A stretch of DNA of 64,000 nt, taken from positions 1 to 64,000 of the forward strand of contig NZ_CALMYY010000066.1 in NCBI RefSeq assembly GCF_937873725.1. The letters run 5' to 3'. The DNA comes from an uncultured Dietzia sp. GTDB taxonomy: Bacteria; Actinomycetota; Actinomycetes; Mycobacteriales; Mycobacteriaceae. This document shows, in pieces, positions 23,451 to 32,609 of the stretch; within the stretch, counting starts at the first letter, position 1, and each line of letters starts with the position of its first letter. The translations under genes and the position numbers were made by a program. A model generated the notes under the pieces. The model ran no database searches, was not told where the DNA came from, and saw only the letters and a program-made list of their open reading frames with translations.

Positions 23451-24355
23451 CGTACGACCGCCCGGCGCGCGGCCCGGGCCCGGCGGGGCGCCGGCTGACA
23501 GACCGGGCAGAAGTGGGACCCGCGGTTCATGAAGTCCTCCCGCACGACCGGCGACCCGCACCGCGCGCAGGGTCGCCCCGCACGTCCGTAGACGTCGAGC
23601 GAGCGGTCGAAATACCCGGACGCCCCGTTGACGTTGACGTACAGCGCGTCGAACGAGGTCCCCCCGGCGTCCAGGGCGTCCGCCATCACCGCACGGGCGT
23701 GGTCGAGCAGCCCGGTGACGGCGCGGAGCGTCACCGTGCCGGAGCGACGCCGGCCGTGGATCGCCGACCGCCACAGGGCCTCGTCGGCGTAGATGTTGCC
23801 GATCCCCGAGACGACCGTCTGGTCCAGCAGGAGCCTCTTGACCTCGGTGTCGCGGCGCCGGATGGTCCGGGCGGTGGCGAGGGGGTCGAACCCGGGCTCG
23901 AACGGGTCCGCCCCGATGTGGGCGGCCGGCGCGGGCAGGAGCACCCCGGTGCCGTCGAGGGCCTCCGCCAGGGGCACGACGGTCCACCCGCCGAACGTCC
24001 GCTGGTCCACGAAGCGCAGCTCGCAGCCGTCGTCGAGCCCGGCCCTCGCGTGCAGGTGGCGCACCGGCGGCGCGCCGGCGTCGGTCACCAGCATCTGGCC
24101 GCTCATCCCCAGGTGCACGAGGAGGCAGTCCGCGCCGACGGTGTGATCGCCGTCCAGGGTCAGCCACAGGTACTTGCCGCGCCGCCGGGCGCCGCTCACG
24201 GTGCGCCCGCCCAGCCGCGCGACGATCTCCGCCGGGCCGCCGGGTTGGCGGCGGGCCGTCCGTGCCCCTGACACCTCGACCCGGTCGATCCTCCGGCCCA
24301 CCACGTGGGTCTCGAGGCCGCGGCGCACCACCTCGACCTCGGGCAGCTCGGGCAT
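23447..24355 (-). CDS. mutM: Formamidopyrimidine-DNA glycosylase (MutM/Fpg)
   Basis: MutM removes 8-oxoguanine and formamidopyrimidines and nicks the abasic site. The start MPELPEVEVVRRGLE gives the catalytic P2 (after Met removal) and E3. The core has VVSGIGNIYADEALW, the helix-two-turn-helix motif. The C-terminal zinc finger is CARCGSPVVRED...HFCPVCQ. The ATG lies one base past the rnc stop, so rnc-mutM are co-transcribed. At 302 residues it is slightly longer than usual because of a basic C-terminal tail. Confidence 0.96.
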   Translation of the reverse strand: MPELPEVEVVRRGLETHVVGRRIDRVEVSGARTARRQPGGPAEIVARLGGRTVSGARRRGKYLWLTLDGDHTVGADCLLVHLGMSGQMLVTDAGAPPVRHLHARAGLDDGCELRFVDQRTFGGWTVVPLAEALDGTGVLLPAPAAHIGADPFEPGFDPLATARTIRRRDTEVKRLLLDQTVVSGIGNIYADEALWRSAIHGRRRSGTVTLRAVTGLLDHARAVMADALDAGGTSFDALYVNVNGASGYFDRSLDVYGRAGRPCARCGSPVVREDFMNRGSHFCPVCQPAPRRARAARRAVVR

Positions 24356-24356
24356 G

Positions 24357-25055
24357 TCAGCGAGCGGCCCGGTCCAGGGCGGCCCACGCCTGCTCGGCGG
24401 CGTTCTGTTCGGCCTCCTTCTTGGTCCGACCGACGCCGTCACCCAGCGGCTCGTCGCCGACGTGGGCGACCGCGGTGAACGTCTTGGCGTGATCCGGCCC
24501 CGAGGACGCGATCTCGTACCGCACCCTGGGCCGGCCGAGGGCCGAGCATTTCTCCTGCAGGCTGGTCTTCCAGTCCAGGGCCGCGCCGAGGGTCGGGATC
24601 ACCCGCAGACGATCGCCGATGATCCCCTCGACGACCGTGCGCGCCACCTCCAACCCGTGGGTGAGGTAGACGGCGCCGAACACCGCCTCGAGGGTGTCGG
24701 CGAGGATCGACTGCTTGTCCCGCCCCGCCGTGAGCTCCTCCCCCCGTCCGAGCCTGAGGTGGGCGCCCAGCCCGTCGGGGCCCAGTTCCCGGGCGATGTC
24801 GGCGAGGACGTAGGTGTTGACCAGGCTCGCCCGGATCTTGGCGAGGTCGCCCTCCGGCCGGTCCGGGTACGCGAGGTAGAGGTACTCGGTCACGACCAGT
24901 TCGAGGACGGCGTCCCCGAGGAACTCCAGCCTCTCGTTGTCCGGGAGCCCCCCGTGTTCGTAGGCGTAGGACCGGTGGGTGAGCGCCTGGAGGGCCAGCT
25001 CCGCGGGAAGCTCCACGCCGAGCACCTCGCCGAGGGCGGAGGACGGGTCCGTCAC
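24357..25055 (-). CDS. rnc: Ribonuclease III
   Basis: RNase III cuts double-stranded RNA in rRNA and mRNA maturation. The 232-residue protein has the signature ERLEFLGDAVLE (41-52) with its acidic metal ligands, QSILADTLEAVFGAVYL as the second acidic cluster, and a C-terminal dsRNA-binding domain (about 160-228, with RTKKEAEQNAAEQAW). I chose GTG 25055, which overlaps the DUF177 stop (GTGA); a longer reading would enter that gene. Confidence 0.96.
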   Translation of the reverse strand: MTDPSSALGEVLGVELPAELALQALTHRSYAYEHGGLPDNERLEFLGDAVLELVVTEYLYLAYPDRPEGDLAKIRASLVNTYVLADIARELGPDGLGAHLRLGRGEELTAGRDKQSILADTLEAVFGAVYLTHGLEVARTVVEGIIGDRLRVIPTLGAALDWKTSLQEKCSALGRPRVRYEIASSGPDHAKTFTAVAHVGDEPLGDGVGRTKKEAEQNAAEQAWAALDRAAR

Positions 25056-25642
25056 TCGGCTCCCTCGCCGATCTCCGTGGTGCCGAACTTCTCCGCCAGG
25101 CCGGCCCAGCGCGGGTCGATGCGCCCCTCCGTGCTGCCGGAGACCCCGTCGGGGGCGGGTGTGTCGGCGTTCACGCACTCGGTGCGCCCGTAGTCGGTAC
25201 AGGTGGGCGACATCGGGAACTCGAGGCCGAACGCGTCGACGAGCGCGGGCTCCAGGTCCAGCAGGTCGCCGTCGAGGAGGCGAACCTCGTCCTCCTCGGC
25301 CGCGTGCGCGGTGTCGGTGCCGTGGCCGGCGTACATCTCCGTGAGCGTGACCCCCACCTCGGTGGTGAACCCGCCCAGGCACCGGGCGCACTCGACGGTG
25401 GCGGACCCGGTCACCGACCCGGTCACGAGGACCCCCTCGTCGACGAAGGTCAGGTCGAGGTCGAGCTCGACCTCCGAGCCCTCGGGGATCCGGATCATCT
25501 CGACACCGATGTCCGACGGCAGTACGGCGGCGCGCCGCACCTGCGTCATGGCACCGGGGGTTCGGGCGATGCTGCGGGTGTCGAGGACGAGGGAATCGGC
25601 GGCCGGGCGGCCTTGGCGGAGCGGGCGTGAGGTGGTGGACAC
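25052..25642 (-). CDS. YceD/DUF177 family protein
   Basis: A 196-residue DUF177 protein. The core shows ATVECARCLGGFTTEV, with a CxxC pair, and later PTCTDYGRTEC, a second Cys pair; the four cysteines may bind a metal. YceD relatives are linked to 23S rRNA precursor accumulation and usually neighbour rpmF or rnc. No rpmF lies between this gene and rnc here, as in mycobacteria. It starts with GTG and is the first gene of a DUF177-rnc-mutM-osmC-acyP-smc run in which nearly every junction overlaps. Confidence 0.85.
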   Translation of the reverse strand: MSTTSRPLRQGRPAADSLVLDTRSIARTPGAMTQVRRAAVLPSDIGVEMIRIPEGSEVELDLDLTFVDEGVLVTGSVTGSATVECARCLGGFTTEVGVTLTEMYAGHGTDTAHAAEEDEVRLLDGDLLDLEPALVDAFGLEFPMSPTCTDYGRTECVNADTPAPDGVSGSTEGRIDPRWAGLAEKFGTTEIGEGAE

Positions 25643-25665
25643 GCCCAGCAGACTACCCGTCGGGG

Positions 25666-26457
25666 TCAGTAGTTCCCGAAGCCGTCGCCGTAGTGCTCGT
25701 CCTCGCGGGTTCCGCGCCGACCGGGTGCGTCACGCCGCGCGGCCGGGGCGACCCCGTGGAGTTCCTCCCGGCCGCGGGCCACCGTCCGCATGGTCGCACC
25801 GAGGAACTCCTCGAATCGCGCCATCTTGTCGTCGATGTAGGCGTCGCACTCCTCCCGCCGGCGGTCGCTCTCGGCGTGCGCGGCGTCGCGGACCCGGCCC
25901 GCCTCCTCGTCGGCGATCCGGACCACCTCGGACTCCGAGAGCATCCGCTGCTGCTCCTGGCGCGCCTCGGTGATCGTGCGGTCGTAGATGACGTTGGCCT
26001 GCTCGACCAGGCGGTCGGACTCGGCCCGGGCCCGGATCGTGGTGGACTCGGCCTCGCGGCGGGACCTGTCGAGCACCTCCGCGGCGTCCGCCCGTGCGTC
26101 TCCCACGAGGCCGTCCGCATGAGCGGTCGCCTCGGCGACCATCCGGTCGGCGCGCGCCTTCGCGTCCGCCAGCATCGCGTCGGCGTCCGCCCGCGCCTCG
26201 CGCAGCGTGTGATCCGCCTCCGCGTCGGCGGCGGCCACGGTGTCCCGGGCGGTCGCGTCCGCCTCCGCGAGCACCCTGTCCCGCTGGTCCAGGACGTCCT
26301 GGGCGTCGTCCAGCTCACCGGGGAACGAGTCCCGGATGTCGTCGAGCAACAGCAGGGACTCGTGCCTGGGCACCATGCAGTTGGCCGTCATCGGCAGACT
26401 GCGGGCGTCCTCGATCATCGCGTTCGGCTCGTCGAGGGCCTGGAACACTCTGTACAC
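25666..26457 (-). CDS. sepIVA: Septation protein SepIVA (DivIVA-like coiled coil)
   Basis: SepIVA is a mycobacterial DivIVA-like protein needed for septation and envelope precursor organisation. The N-terminus MYRVFQALDEPNAMIEDAR, the conserved PMTANCMVPRHE segment and GELDDAQDVLDQRD match it closely. Residues ~55-215 are a near-continuous coiled coil of Ala/Asp/Glu/Arg heptads. The tail (YIDDKMARFEEFLGATMR, then a Gly/Arg/Asp-rich end) is also family-like. The gene is close to DUF177-rnc, as in M. tuberculosis. The start is GTG. Confidence 0.9.
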   Translation of the reverse strand: MYRVFQALDEPNAMIEDARSLPMTANCMVPRHESLLLLDDIRDSFPGELDDAQDVLDQRDRVLAEADATARDTVAAADAEADHTLREARADADAMLADAKARADRMVAEATAHADGLVGDARADAAEVLDRSRREAESTTIRARAESDRLVEQANVIYDRTITEARQEQQRMLSESEVVRIADEEAGRVRDAAHAESDRRREECDAYIDDKMARFEEFLGATMRTVARGREELHGVAPAARRDAPGRRGTREDEHYGDGFGNY

Positions 26458-26575
26458 GCTCGTCCCTTCACCGGTTCGTCACTCTTGCCAGACCAGTGTG
26501 CCCGCAACCCGGTCCCGGCCGCCGGTGCGGCGGCGGTGTGTCCGCAGGTCGGGGTCGCGGCGGCCCCCGCGGGAC

Positions 26576-27049
26576 TCAGGCCAGACGGTCCTTCAGCGCG
26601 CGCGCGACGGTGTCCGGCAACAGGTGTGAGACGTCGCCGCCCAACCGCGTGACCTCACGGCACAGCGACGAGGAGACGAACGACAGGTCGGACCGGGTGG
26701 GCAGGAACACCGTGTCGATCCCGGCGATCGACCGGTTCATGTGGGCCATCGGCAACTCGTAGTCGTAGTCGGTGGAGTCCCGCAGGCCCTTGACCACCGC
26801 CGTGGCCCCCCGGTCGCGGCAGTAGTCCACGAGCAGGCCGTAGAAGCTGTCCACCCGCACGCCGGGGATGTCGGCGCACACTTCCCCGATGAGGGCCTTG
26901 CGCTCGTCGATGGAGAACGTGCCCTGCTTGTTGGGGTTGGCCACCACGCACACGATCACGTCGTCGAACAGGTCGGCCGAGCGCCGGATGATGTCCAGAT
27001 GCCCGAGGGTCACCGGATCGAACGAGCCTGGGCACACGACTGTGGTCAT
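26576..27049 (-). CDS. coaD: Phosphopantetheine adenylyltransferase
   Basis: CoaD makes dephospho-CoA from 4'-phosphopantetheine and ATP, the fourth step of CoA synthesis. The 157-residue protein starts with the nucleotidyltransferase motif GSFDPVTLGHLDII (T14-x-x-H17), has KGLRDSTDYDYELPMAHMN for pantetheine binding, and SFVSSSLCREV as the ISSTxVR equivalent. The ATG overlaps the rsmD stop (ATGA). A 118-base gap follows before SepIVA. Confidence 0.97.
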   Translation of the reverse strand: MTTVVCPGSFDPVTLGHLDIIRRSADLFDDVIVCVVANPNKQGTFSIDERKALIGEVCADIPGVRVDSFYGLLVDYCRDRGATAVVKGLRDSTDYDYELPMAHMNRSIAGIDTVFLPTRSDLSFVSSSLCREVTRLGGDVSHLLPDTVARALKDRLA

Positions 27050-27633
27050 GGGGCGACCGTATCAACCGGCCGGGCCATCTCGACGGCGGTCTCCCCGTAG
27101 GTCCGGTCGAACACCACCTCGTAGCCGTCGGGCCACCGCACCGCCGGGGACCGCCTGGACCTCTCCCACACCACGAGCGCGTCGCGGGAGAGCCACCCGC
27201 CCTCGAGAAGCGCCTCCAGCACCGGCCCGTCGAGATCGCCGGAGGCCTCGTACGGCGGATCCGCCAGGACGAGGTGGAAACCCCCCGCCACGGGGCAGGG
27301 ACCGGCGACGGCGGTCGGCAGCGCCGCCCGCCTGATGATCGCCTCGACCGAGGGGAGGGACGACGACACGCCCGTCGTGTTGCCCTTGAGGACCGCGGCG
27401 GCACGCGGGTTCTCCTCGACGAACCAGGCCACGTCCGCACCCCGCGAGACCGCCTCGAGCCCGAGGGCCCCCGACCCGGCGAAGAGGTCCAGCACCGCGG
27501 CCCCCTCCAGGTCCACCCGGCTGACGATCGCACTGAAGAGGGCCTCGCGGACCCGGTCGGTCGTGGGCCGCGTCCCCGCGGGCGGGACGGCGAGCTGCCG
27601 CCCACGCAGGCGTCCCGAGATGATTCGCGTCAT
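27046..27633 (-). CDS. rsmD: 16S rRNA (guanine966-N2)-methyltransferase
   Basis: RsmD methylates G966 of 16S rRNA in the assembled 30S subunit. Its 195 residues begin MTRIISGRLRGRQL and include TRPTTDRVREALFSAI, SAM motif I VLDLFAGSGALGLEAVSRGA and the catalytic motif LVLADPPYE. It is coupled to coaD and follows recG by 30 bases, the usual order. Confidence 0.95.
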   Translation of the reverse strand: MTRIISGRLRGRQLAVPPAGTRPTTDRVREALFSAIVSRVDLEGAAVLDLFAGSGALGLEAVSRGADVAWFVEENPRAAAVLKGNTTGVSSSLPSVEAIIRRAALPTAVAGPCPVAGGFHLVLADPPYEASGDLDGPVLEALLEGGWLSRDALVVWERSRRSPAVRWPDGYEVVFDRTYGETAVEMARPVDTVAP

Positions 27634-27663
27634 GGTGCTCTCCAGCGTCGAGGGGTCGGGAGG

Positions 27664-29943
27664 TCAGTACTTGAACAGGTAGTCCGACTCCTCCGAGCCG
27701 GACAGGCGGCGAACCCGTTCGGCCAACGCCGGGTGGGAATCGAGACCGGGATCGGCGTCGAGGATCTCCTCGGCGTGACGCCGGGCGATCTCGATGACCT
27801 CCCCGTCGTCGACGATCGACAGCAACCGCAGCGCCGACAACGCGCCGGACTGGGCGTCGCCCAGGACGTCGCCCTCGCGCCGCTGGACCAGATCCAGCTG
27901 GGCCAGCAGGAAGCCGTCCGTCGTGGCGGCGACCGCCCCGAGCCGTTCCATCGCCCGTCCCCCCGCCCGGGAGTTGGTGACGAGCAGGCAGAGCCCGGGG
28001 AGTCCGCCCCGGCCCACCCGGCCGCGCAGCTGGTGCAGCTGACTCACCCCGAACCGCTCCGCGTCCATCACCACCATCACGGTGGCCTCCGGGACGTCCA
28101 CCCCGACCTCGATCACCGTCGTCGACACCAGGACGTCGAGTGCGCCCGAGGCGAACGCGGCCATGGTCGCGTCCTTCTCCTCCGGCGGGAGCCGGCCGTG
28201 CATGAGACCGATCCGCAGTCCGGCGAGAGGTCCGGTGGACAGGTGATCGTGCAGCTCCACGGCGGCGACCAACGGCGGCCTGTCGTCGCCCTTGTCGTCG
28301 TCGTCCTCGACCTTCGGGGAGCCGTCCGGGGCGTCGGCGGTCTCTCCGTCGATGCGGGCGCACACGACGTACGCGCGGTGCCCCGCCTCGACCTCTTCGC
28401 GCACCCGCTCCCAGGCCCGCTCGACCCACCTGGGCTTGTCGCGGGCCGGCACGACGGAGGTCGCGATGGGTCTGCGCCCGCCGGGCAGCTCGCCGAGCTC
28501 GGAGACCTCCAGGTCGCCGAACACGGTCATCGCGATGGTCCGCGGGATCGGGGTCGCCGTCATGACCAACAGGTGCGGGACCGTCCCGTCGCGGCCCTTG
28601 GCCCGCAACCGGTCCCGTTGGCGGACACCGAAGCGGTGCTGCTCGTCGACCACGACCAGCCCCAGGTCGAAGAAGTCCACCGAGTCCTGGATGAGCGCGT
28701 GGGTCCCCACGACGATCCCCGCCTCCCCGGTGACGATGTCCAGCAGCGCCGCCCGTCGCTGCGCGGTGGACATCGAGCCGGTGAGCAGGACCACGCGGGT
28801 GGCCTGGTCCGCCGCGCCGAACCTGCCCCGCTCCCCCAGATCCCCGAGCATCGCCGACAGCGACCGGTGGTGCTGGCCGGCCAGCACCTCGGTGGGGGCC
28901 AGCATCACGCACTGGCGCCCGGCGTCGACCACCTGGAGCATCGCCAACAGCGCGACGATCGTCTTGCCCGAACCGACCTCGCCCTGCAGCAGGCGGTTCA
29001 TCGGCTCGTCGCGCGCCAGGTCCGCCGAGATTTCGGCCAGGACCGACTTCTGCCCCCCGGTGAGCTCGAACGGCAACCGCGCGTCCATCGCCGCGCGCAC
29101 GCCGTCCCCGCGCACGGGACTCGCCGGCGCCGGGTCGCGGGCGGCGAACCGCCGCCGGGCCCCCAGGAGCAGCTGCAGCGCGATGGCCTCGTCGAACCGG
29201 AGCCGGTAGCCTGCCCTGTCCGCGTCCAGGGTGGTCTCGGGCAGGTGCGCCTTGCGCAGGGCCTCGTCGAGATCCATGAGGCCCGCCGCCCCCCGGACCG
29301 TGTCGTCGAGGGGGTCCACCACCGGGACGAGGGCGCGGATCGCGGTGACCACGGCGCCGAGCAGGTCCCAGGAGGTCACTCCCTCCTTGGCCGCGTAGAT
29401 GGGCAGGAGCGGGCGGTCGAACAGGCTCGGTCCCCCCTCGGCGTCGATCTGGGCCGACAGCCGGGCGAGCGCGGCGAGGTCTCCCGAGCCCCGGAGCTGG
29501 CCGCCGGGTCCGGAGACCGATCTCAGGACCAGGAACTCGGGATGCTTGAGGTCGAGCGAGTGGCGGAAACGCGACACGGTGCCGTCGAACATCGCGACGG
29601 TCCCGACCGGCAGCAGGAACTTGATCTTCCGCGCGGCGAAGTAGACCACCCGGAAGGCGGTGTCCTCGTCCGTCACGGTGAGCGTGAGCATCTCCCGCGG
29701 CTGCCCCTGCTTGGTGCTGTAGGTGCGGGTCGCGGCGGCGGTGACCTTCCCGATGATCGTCACCCGCTCGCCGTCGACGAGCTCTCGCTTGTCGTAGCGC
29801 TGTCCGTGCTGGCGGTAGCGGCGGGGCAGGGTGTGGAGCAGGTCCCCGACGGTCCGGTGGCCGAACGCCGCGGTGATCCGCTCGGCCAGGTCCGCGTCGA
29901 GGACCTCGGCCAACGGGGTGTCCGTGGTGGCGAGCGGCGTCAT
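27664..29943 (-). CDS. recG: ATP-dependent DNA helicase RecG
   Basis: RecG remodels stalled forks and branched DNA. The wedge/OB domain (about 1-250) includes LPRRYRQHG and an OB fold after ERVTIIGKV. The SF2 core has Walker A LLQGEVGSGKT, the DEQHRFG box, MTATPIPRT and, in domain 2, ATTVIEVGVDVPEA and QLRGRVGRG. The C-terminal wedge ends SDYLFKY. An acidic loop (DDDDKGDD) interrupts domain 2. Length 759 is normal. The ATG overlaps the stop of the DAK-domain gene upstream. Confidence 0.97.
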   Translation of the reverse strand: MTPLATTDTPLAEVLDADLAERITAAFGHRTVGDLLHTLPRRYRQHGQRYDKRELVDGERVTIIGKVTAAATRTYSTKQGQPREMLTLTVTDEDTAFRVVYFAARKIKFLLPVGTVAMFDGTVSRFRHSLDLKHPEFLVLRSVSGPGGQLRGSGDLAALARLSAQIDAEGGPSLFDRPLLPIYAAKEGVTSWDLLGAVVTAIRALVPVVDPLDDTVRGAAGLMDLDEALRKAHLPETTLDADRAGYRLRFDEAIALQLLLGARRRFAARDPAPASPVRGDGVRAAMDARLPFELTGGQKSVLAEISADLARDEPMNRLLQGEVGSGKTIVALLAMLQVVDAGRQCVMLAPTEVLAGQHHRSLSAMLGDLGERGRFGAADQATRVVLLTGSMSTAQRRAALLDIVTGEAGIVVGTHALIQDSVDFFDLGLVVVDEQHRFGVRQRDRLRAKGRDGTVPHLLVMTATPIPRTIAMTVFGDLEVSELGELPGGRRPIATSVVPARDKPRWVERAWERVREEVEAGHRAYVVCARIDGETADAPDGSPKVEDDDDKGDDRPPLVAAVELHDHLSTGPLAGLRIGLMHGRLPPEEKDATMAAFASGALDVLVSTTVIEVGVDVPEATVMVVMDAERFGVSQLHQLRGRVGRGGLPGLCLLVTNSRAGGRAMERLGAVAATTDGFLLAQLDLVQRREGDVLGDAQSGALSALRLLSIVDDGEVIEIARRHAEEILDADPGLDSHPALAERVRRLSGSEESDYLFKY

Positions 29944-31667
29944 TCGACCCCGACGTGTGCGAGAACCCGGCCCGTCCCGGCCGCGTACCCGACGACCTCC
30001 ACGTTCGGGTGGGCGCTCCGGAGCCGGGACAACGCCGCCTCCCTGGCCGCCTCGTCGTACTCGTCGCCGAGCAGGAGGGTGAGGAGTTCCCCGCCGGAGG
30101 AGAGCAACCGGTCCGCGAGGGCGCAGACGGCCTCGACCGGGTCCGTCTGGATGAGCGCGACGTCGTGACCGACCACTCCGAGCAGGTCCCCCGCGGAGCA
30201 GCGACCGACCAGGGTCAGGGCGTCCTGCTCCGCCCTGACGAGGTGGGCGTGCCTGGTGGCGGAGGCGGCATCCGCCATCCCGAATCCGTCCAGCGACAGC
30301 GTGGTCGAGGGGTCGTGGACGGCGAGCGCCGACAGCCCCTGCACCACCGATCCCGTCGGGAGGATCAGGGCGTGCCCGTCGCCGTCGCGCAGCGCCGCGT
30401 CCAGCGCGCCGATCTGGGCTCGGGAGAGCTCACCGTTGGGCAGCACCAGCATCTCGTCCGCGGGCACCGCCAGGACGGCGTCGATCACCCCGCCGGCGTG
30501 CTCGCCGGGATCCACCGTCACGGCTCCGGCCTCGGTGAACAGGTCCGCCAGGGGCCCGTCGGCGACGATCGCCACGACCGTCCGCTCGAGGGCCCGGGGG
30601 GGATGGCCGGGATCGTCGGCGGGATCGTCCCGTTCCCGATGCCCGTGGCCCCCCGCCGACTGCTCGCCCACCGGGTCGAGCATGTCGGTCACGCGGATCT
30701 CGGTGATCCGGCCGAGCGGGAGCGCCACCTCGATCGCCGTCCCGATGTCGTCCGTGTGGACGTGCACGGCCCAGCGCGCGTTGTCCCCCGTGCCCCCGTC
30801 GCCCACCACCACCACGCTGTCACCGAGCGTCCGGAGCGCGGATCTGAGCTCGTCCGCGCGCACGTCGTCCGAGTGGGTCAGCGAGTACATGACCTCGTAC
30901 CGGGTGCCCGCGGAGGCGTCCGTCGCGCCCCCGTCGGAGCCGTCGCACCGCGAGGGGGCGTCGGTGAAGGGGTCGTCGGGAATGAAGTAGTCGGGCCGCT
31001 CGGGCGCCTCGCCCACGAGGACCTCGACCATCGTGTCCAGCAACACCAGCAGGCCCCGCCCGCCGGCGTCGACCACCCCGGCGCGCGTCAGCGCGGGAAG
31101 CTGGGAGGTCGTGCGGTCGAGCGCCACCGCCCCGGCGTCCGCGGCCGCACGGGCCACCTCGACGAGGCTGGTGGCGGACGACCTGCCCGCCCCGGCCGCG
31201 GCCTCGCGCAGGACCGTCACGATGGTGCCCTCGACCGGATCGCTGAGCGCGTGGTCGACCAGGGTGACCGCGGTCCTCAGTGCGCGCCGGTACGTGGAGG
31301 CGTCCACGACCGTGAAGGTCGCCGCCTCCCCGACCGCCCGGAGGACCTGGGACAGGATCACGCCCGAGTTCCCCCGGGCACCGTGGACGGCCCCGTGACC
31401 GAGCGCCACGGCGATCTCCCGGGCCCCGGCGCTCCCGCCGCCCTCGGAGATCCACGCCTCCTCGCCCTCGGCACGCTCGACCGCGGCGCGCATCGTGTAG
31501 AGCAGGTTGGTGCCCGTGTCGGAGTCCGGCACGGGGAAGACGTTGAGGGCGTTGATCTCCTCGCGGTGGGTCGCGAGTTGCTCCACACAGCGTCGCGCCC
31601 AGCCCAGCACACCGTGGGCGTCGAGGGCTGTCGGCCGCTCCTCGACGCGCGTCGACTCCTGCGTCAT
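29940..31667 (-). CDS. DAK2-domain fatty acid kinase-like protein (FakA-like)
   Basis: The N-terminal ~200 residues form a DhaL/DAK2 nucleotide-binding domain: NALNVFPVPDSDTGTNLLYTM carries the Mg-binding Asp cluster, and HGARGNSGVILSQVLR is the second motif. The C-terminal half resembles the FakA partner domain, with LLTLLLGDEYDE near the end. FakA-type proteins phosphorylate fatty acids held by a DegV-type FakB; no fakB is in the window. ATG at 31667 has GAGGAGGGG in front and gives 575 residues. In M. tuberculosis the equivalent locus is split into two genes, while here it is intact. It is coupled to recG. Confidence 0.85.
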   Translation of the reverse strand: MTQESTRVEERPTALDAHGVLGWARRCVEQLATHREEINALNVFPVPDSDTGTNLLYTMRAAVERAEGEEAWISEGGGSAGAREIAVALGHGAVHGARGNSGVILSQVLRAVGEAATFTVVDASTYRRALRTAVTLVDHALSDPVEGTIVTVLREAAAGAGRSSATSLVEVARAAADAGAVALDRTTSQLPALTRAGVVDAGGRGLLVLLDTMVEVLVGEAPERPDYFIPDDPFTDAPSRCDGSDGGATDASAGTRYEVMYSLTHSDDVRADELRSALRTLGDSVVVVGDGGTGDNARWAVHVHTDDIGTAIEVALPLGRITEIRVTDMLDPVGEQSAGGHGHRERDDPADDPGHPPRALERTVVAIVADGPLADLFTEAGAVTVDPGEHAGGVIDAVLAVPADEMLVLPNGELSRAQIGALDAALRDGDGHALILPTGSVVQGLSALAVHDPSTTLSLDGFGMADAASATRHAHLVRAEQDALTLVGRCSAGDLLGVVGHDVALIQTDPVEAVCALADRLLSSGGELLTLLLGDEYDEAAREAALSRLRSAHPNVEVVGYAAGTGRVLAHVGVE

Positions 31668-31794
31668 CGCCCCTCCTCGCCGCGCATTCACCCCTACGAT
31701 CCGACTTCGCGGGTCGGCGCGGCCAAGCCTAGTACCCTCACCTGTCGACACGCGTCGAACAGGCCGAGACGGCTTGCGATCACCAGGAGCCCCG

Positions 31795-32589
31795 ATGACC
31801 TCTGACCCGACCACCACCCCCCTCGCCGCCGTGGAGGACGGGGTGCTCACGCTCCCCGTCTCCCTGGAGGGCAAGGGGAACTCGCTCGACTCCGACGCCG
31901 TCGACCGGGCCGGCGCCGCCCTGGACGCACTCCTCGCGGGCGAGGTGGACGCCGGCGCGGTCCTGCTGGTGGGCCTGGGCAAGAACTTCTGCGCGGGCGG
32001 GAACGTCCCGGGCTTCGCCGCCGCCGAGGATCGGTCGGAGCACGTCCGGGAGCTGGCCGACCGGCTCCACGCGGTCATCCGTCAGCTCGACGAGGTGCCC
32101 GTGCCGGTGGTGGCGGCTGTCGCCGGCTGGGCCGCGGGAGCCGGGCTCTCCCTGGCCCTGGCGGCGGACTTCTCCGTCGGCGGCCCGGACACCCGGCTCC
32201 TGGCCGCGTACCCCGGGATCGGGTTGTCGCCCGACGGCGGTATGTCGTGGCGCCTGCCCCGGGCGATCGGCCAGTCCGCGGCCCGCGCGTTCATCCTGGG
32301 CAACGAGCCCGTCGACGGCGAGCGGGCGTACCGGATGGGCATGATCACCACGTTCGTCGAGGGTGACGTCTCCACCGCGGCGCGTGACCTCGCGGTCCGG
32401 CTGGCGGCGGGCCCGCGGGCCTCCCACGCCGCGACAAAGGACCTGCTGCGGCGGTCCGAGGGCGCGACGCTGGCGGAGCAGCTCGACGCCGAGCGCGACT
32501 CCATCGCCGCGCTCGCGGTGTCCCCGGACGGGATCGAGGGCGTGGACGCGTTCGTCGCCAAGCGCACCCCGCGGTTCGGGAGCGTCTGA
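31795..32589 (+). CDS. Enoyl-CoA hydratase/isomerase family protein
   Basis: A crotonase-fold protein of 264 residues. The first oxyanion-hole strand reads GKNFCAGGNVPGF and the second AAVAGWAAGAGLSLALAADF. The usual catalytic Glu positions are not clear: GIGLSPDGGMSWRLP follows instead of an E-x-x-x-G pattern, so the exact reaction (hydratase or isomerase) is open. The ATG is preceded by CAGGAG. It diverges from the DAK2 gene and is not part of the mycobacterial gene order here. A -10-like TACCCT lies at 31733-31738. Confidence 0.82.
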   Translation: MTSDPTTTPLAAVEDGVLTLPVSLEGKGNSLDSDAVDRAGAALDALLAGEVDAGAVLLVGLGKNFCAGGNVPGFAAAEDRSEHVRELADRLHAVIRQLDEVPVPVVAAVAGWAAGAGLSLALAADFSVGGPDTRLLAAYPGIGLSPDGGMSWRLPRAIGQSAARAFILGNEPVDGERAYRMGMITTFVEGDVSTAARDLAVRLAAGPRASHAATKDLLRRSEGATLAEQLDAERDSIAALAVSPDGIEGVDAFVAKRTPRFGSV

Positions 32590-32609
32590 CCGGGAGGGGC
32601 CGGTCCGCG

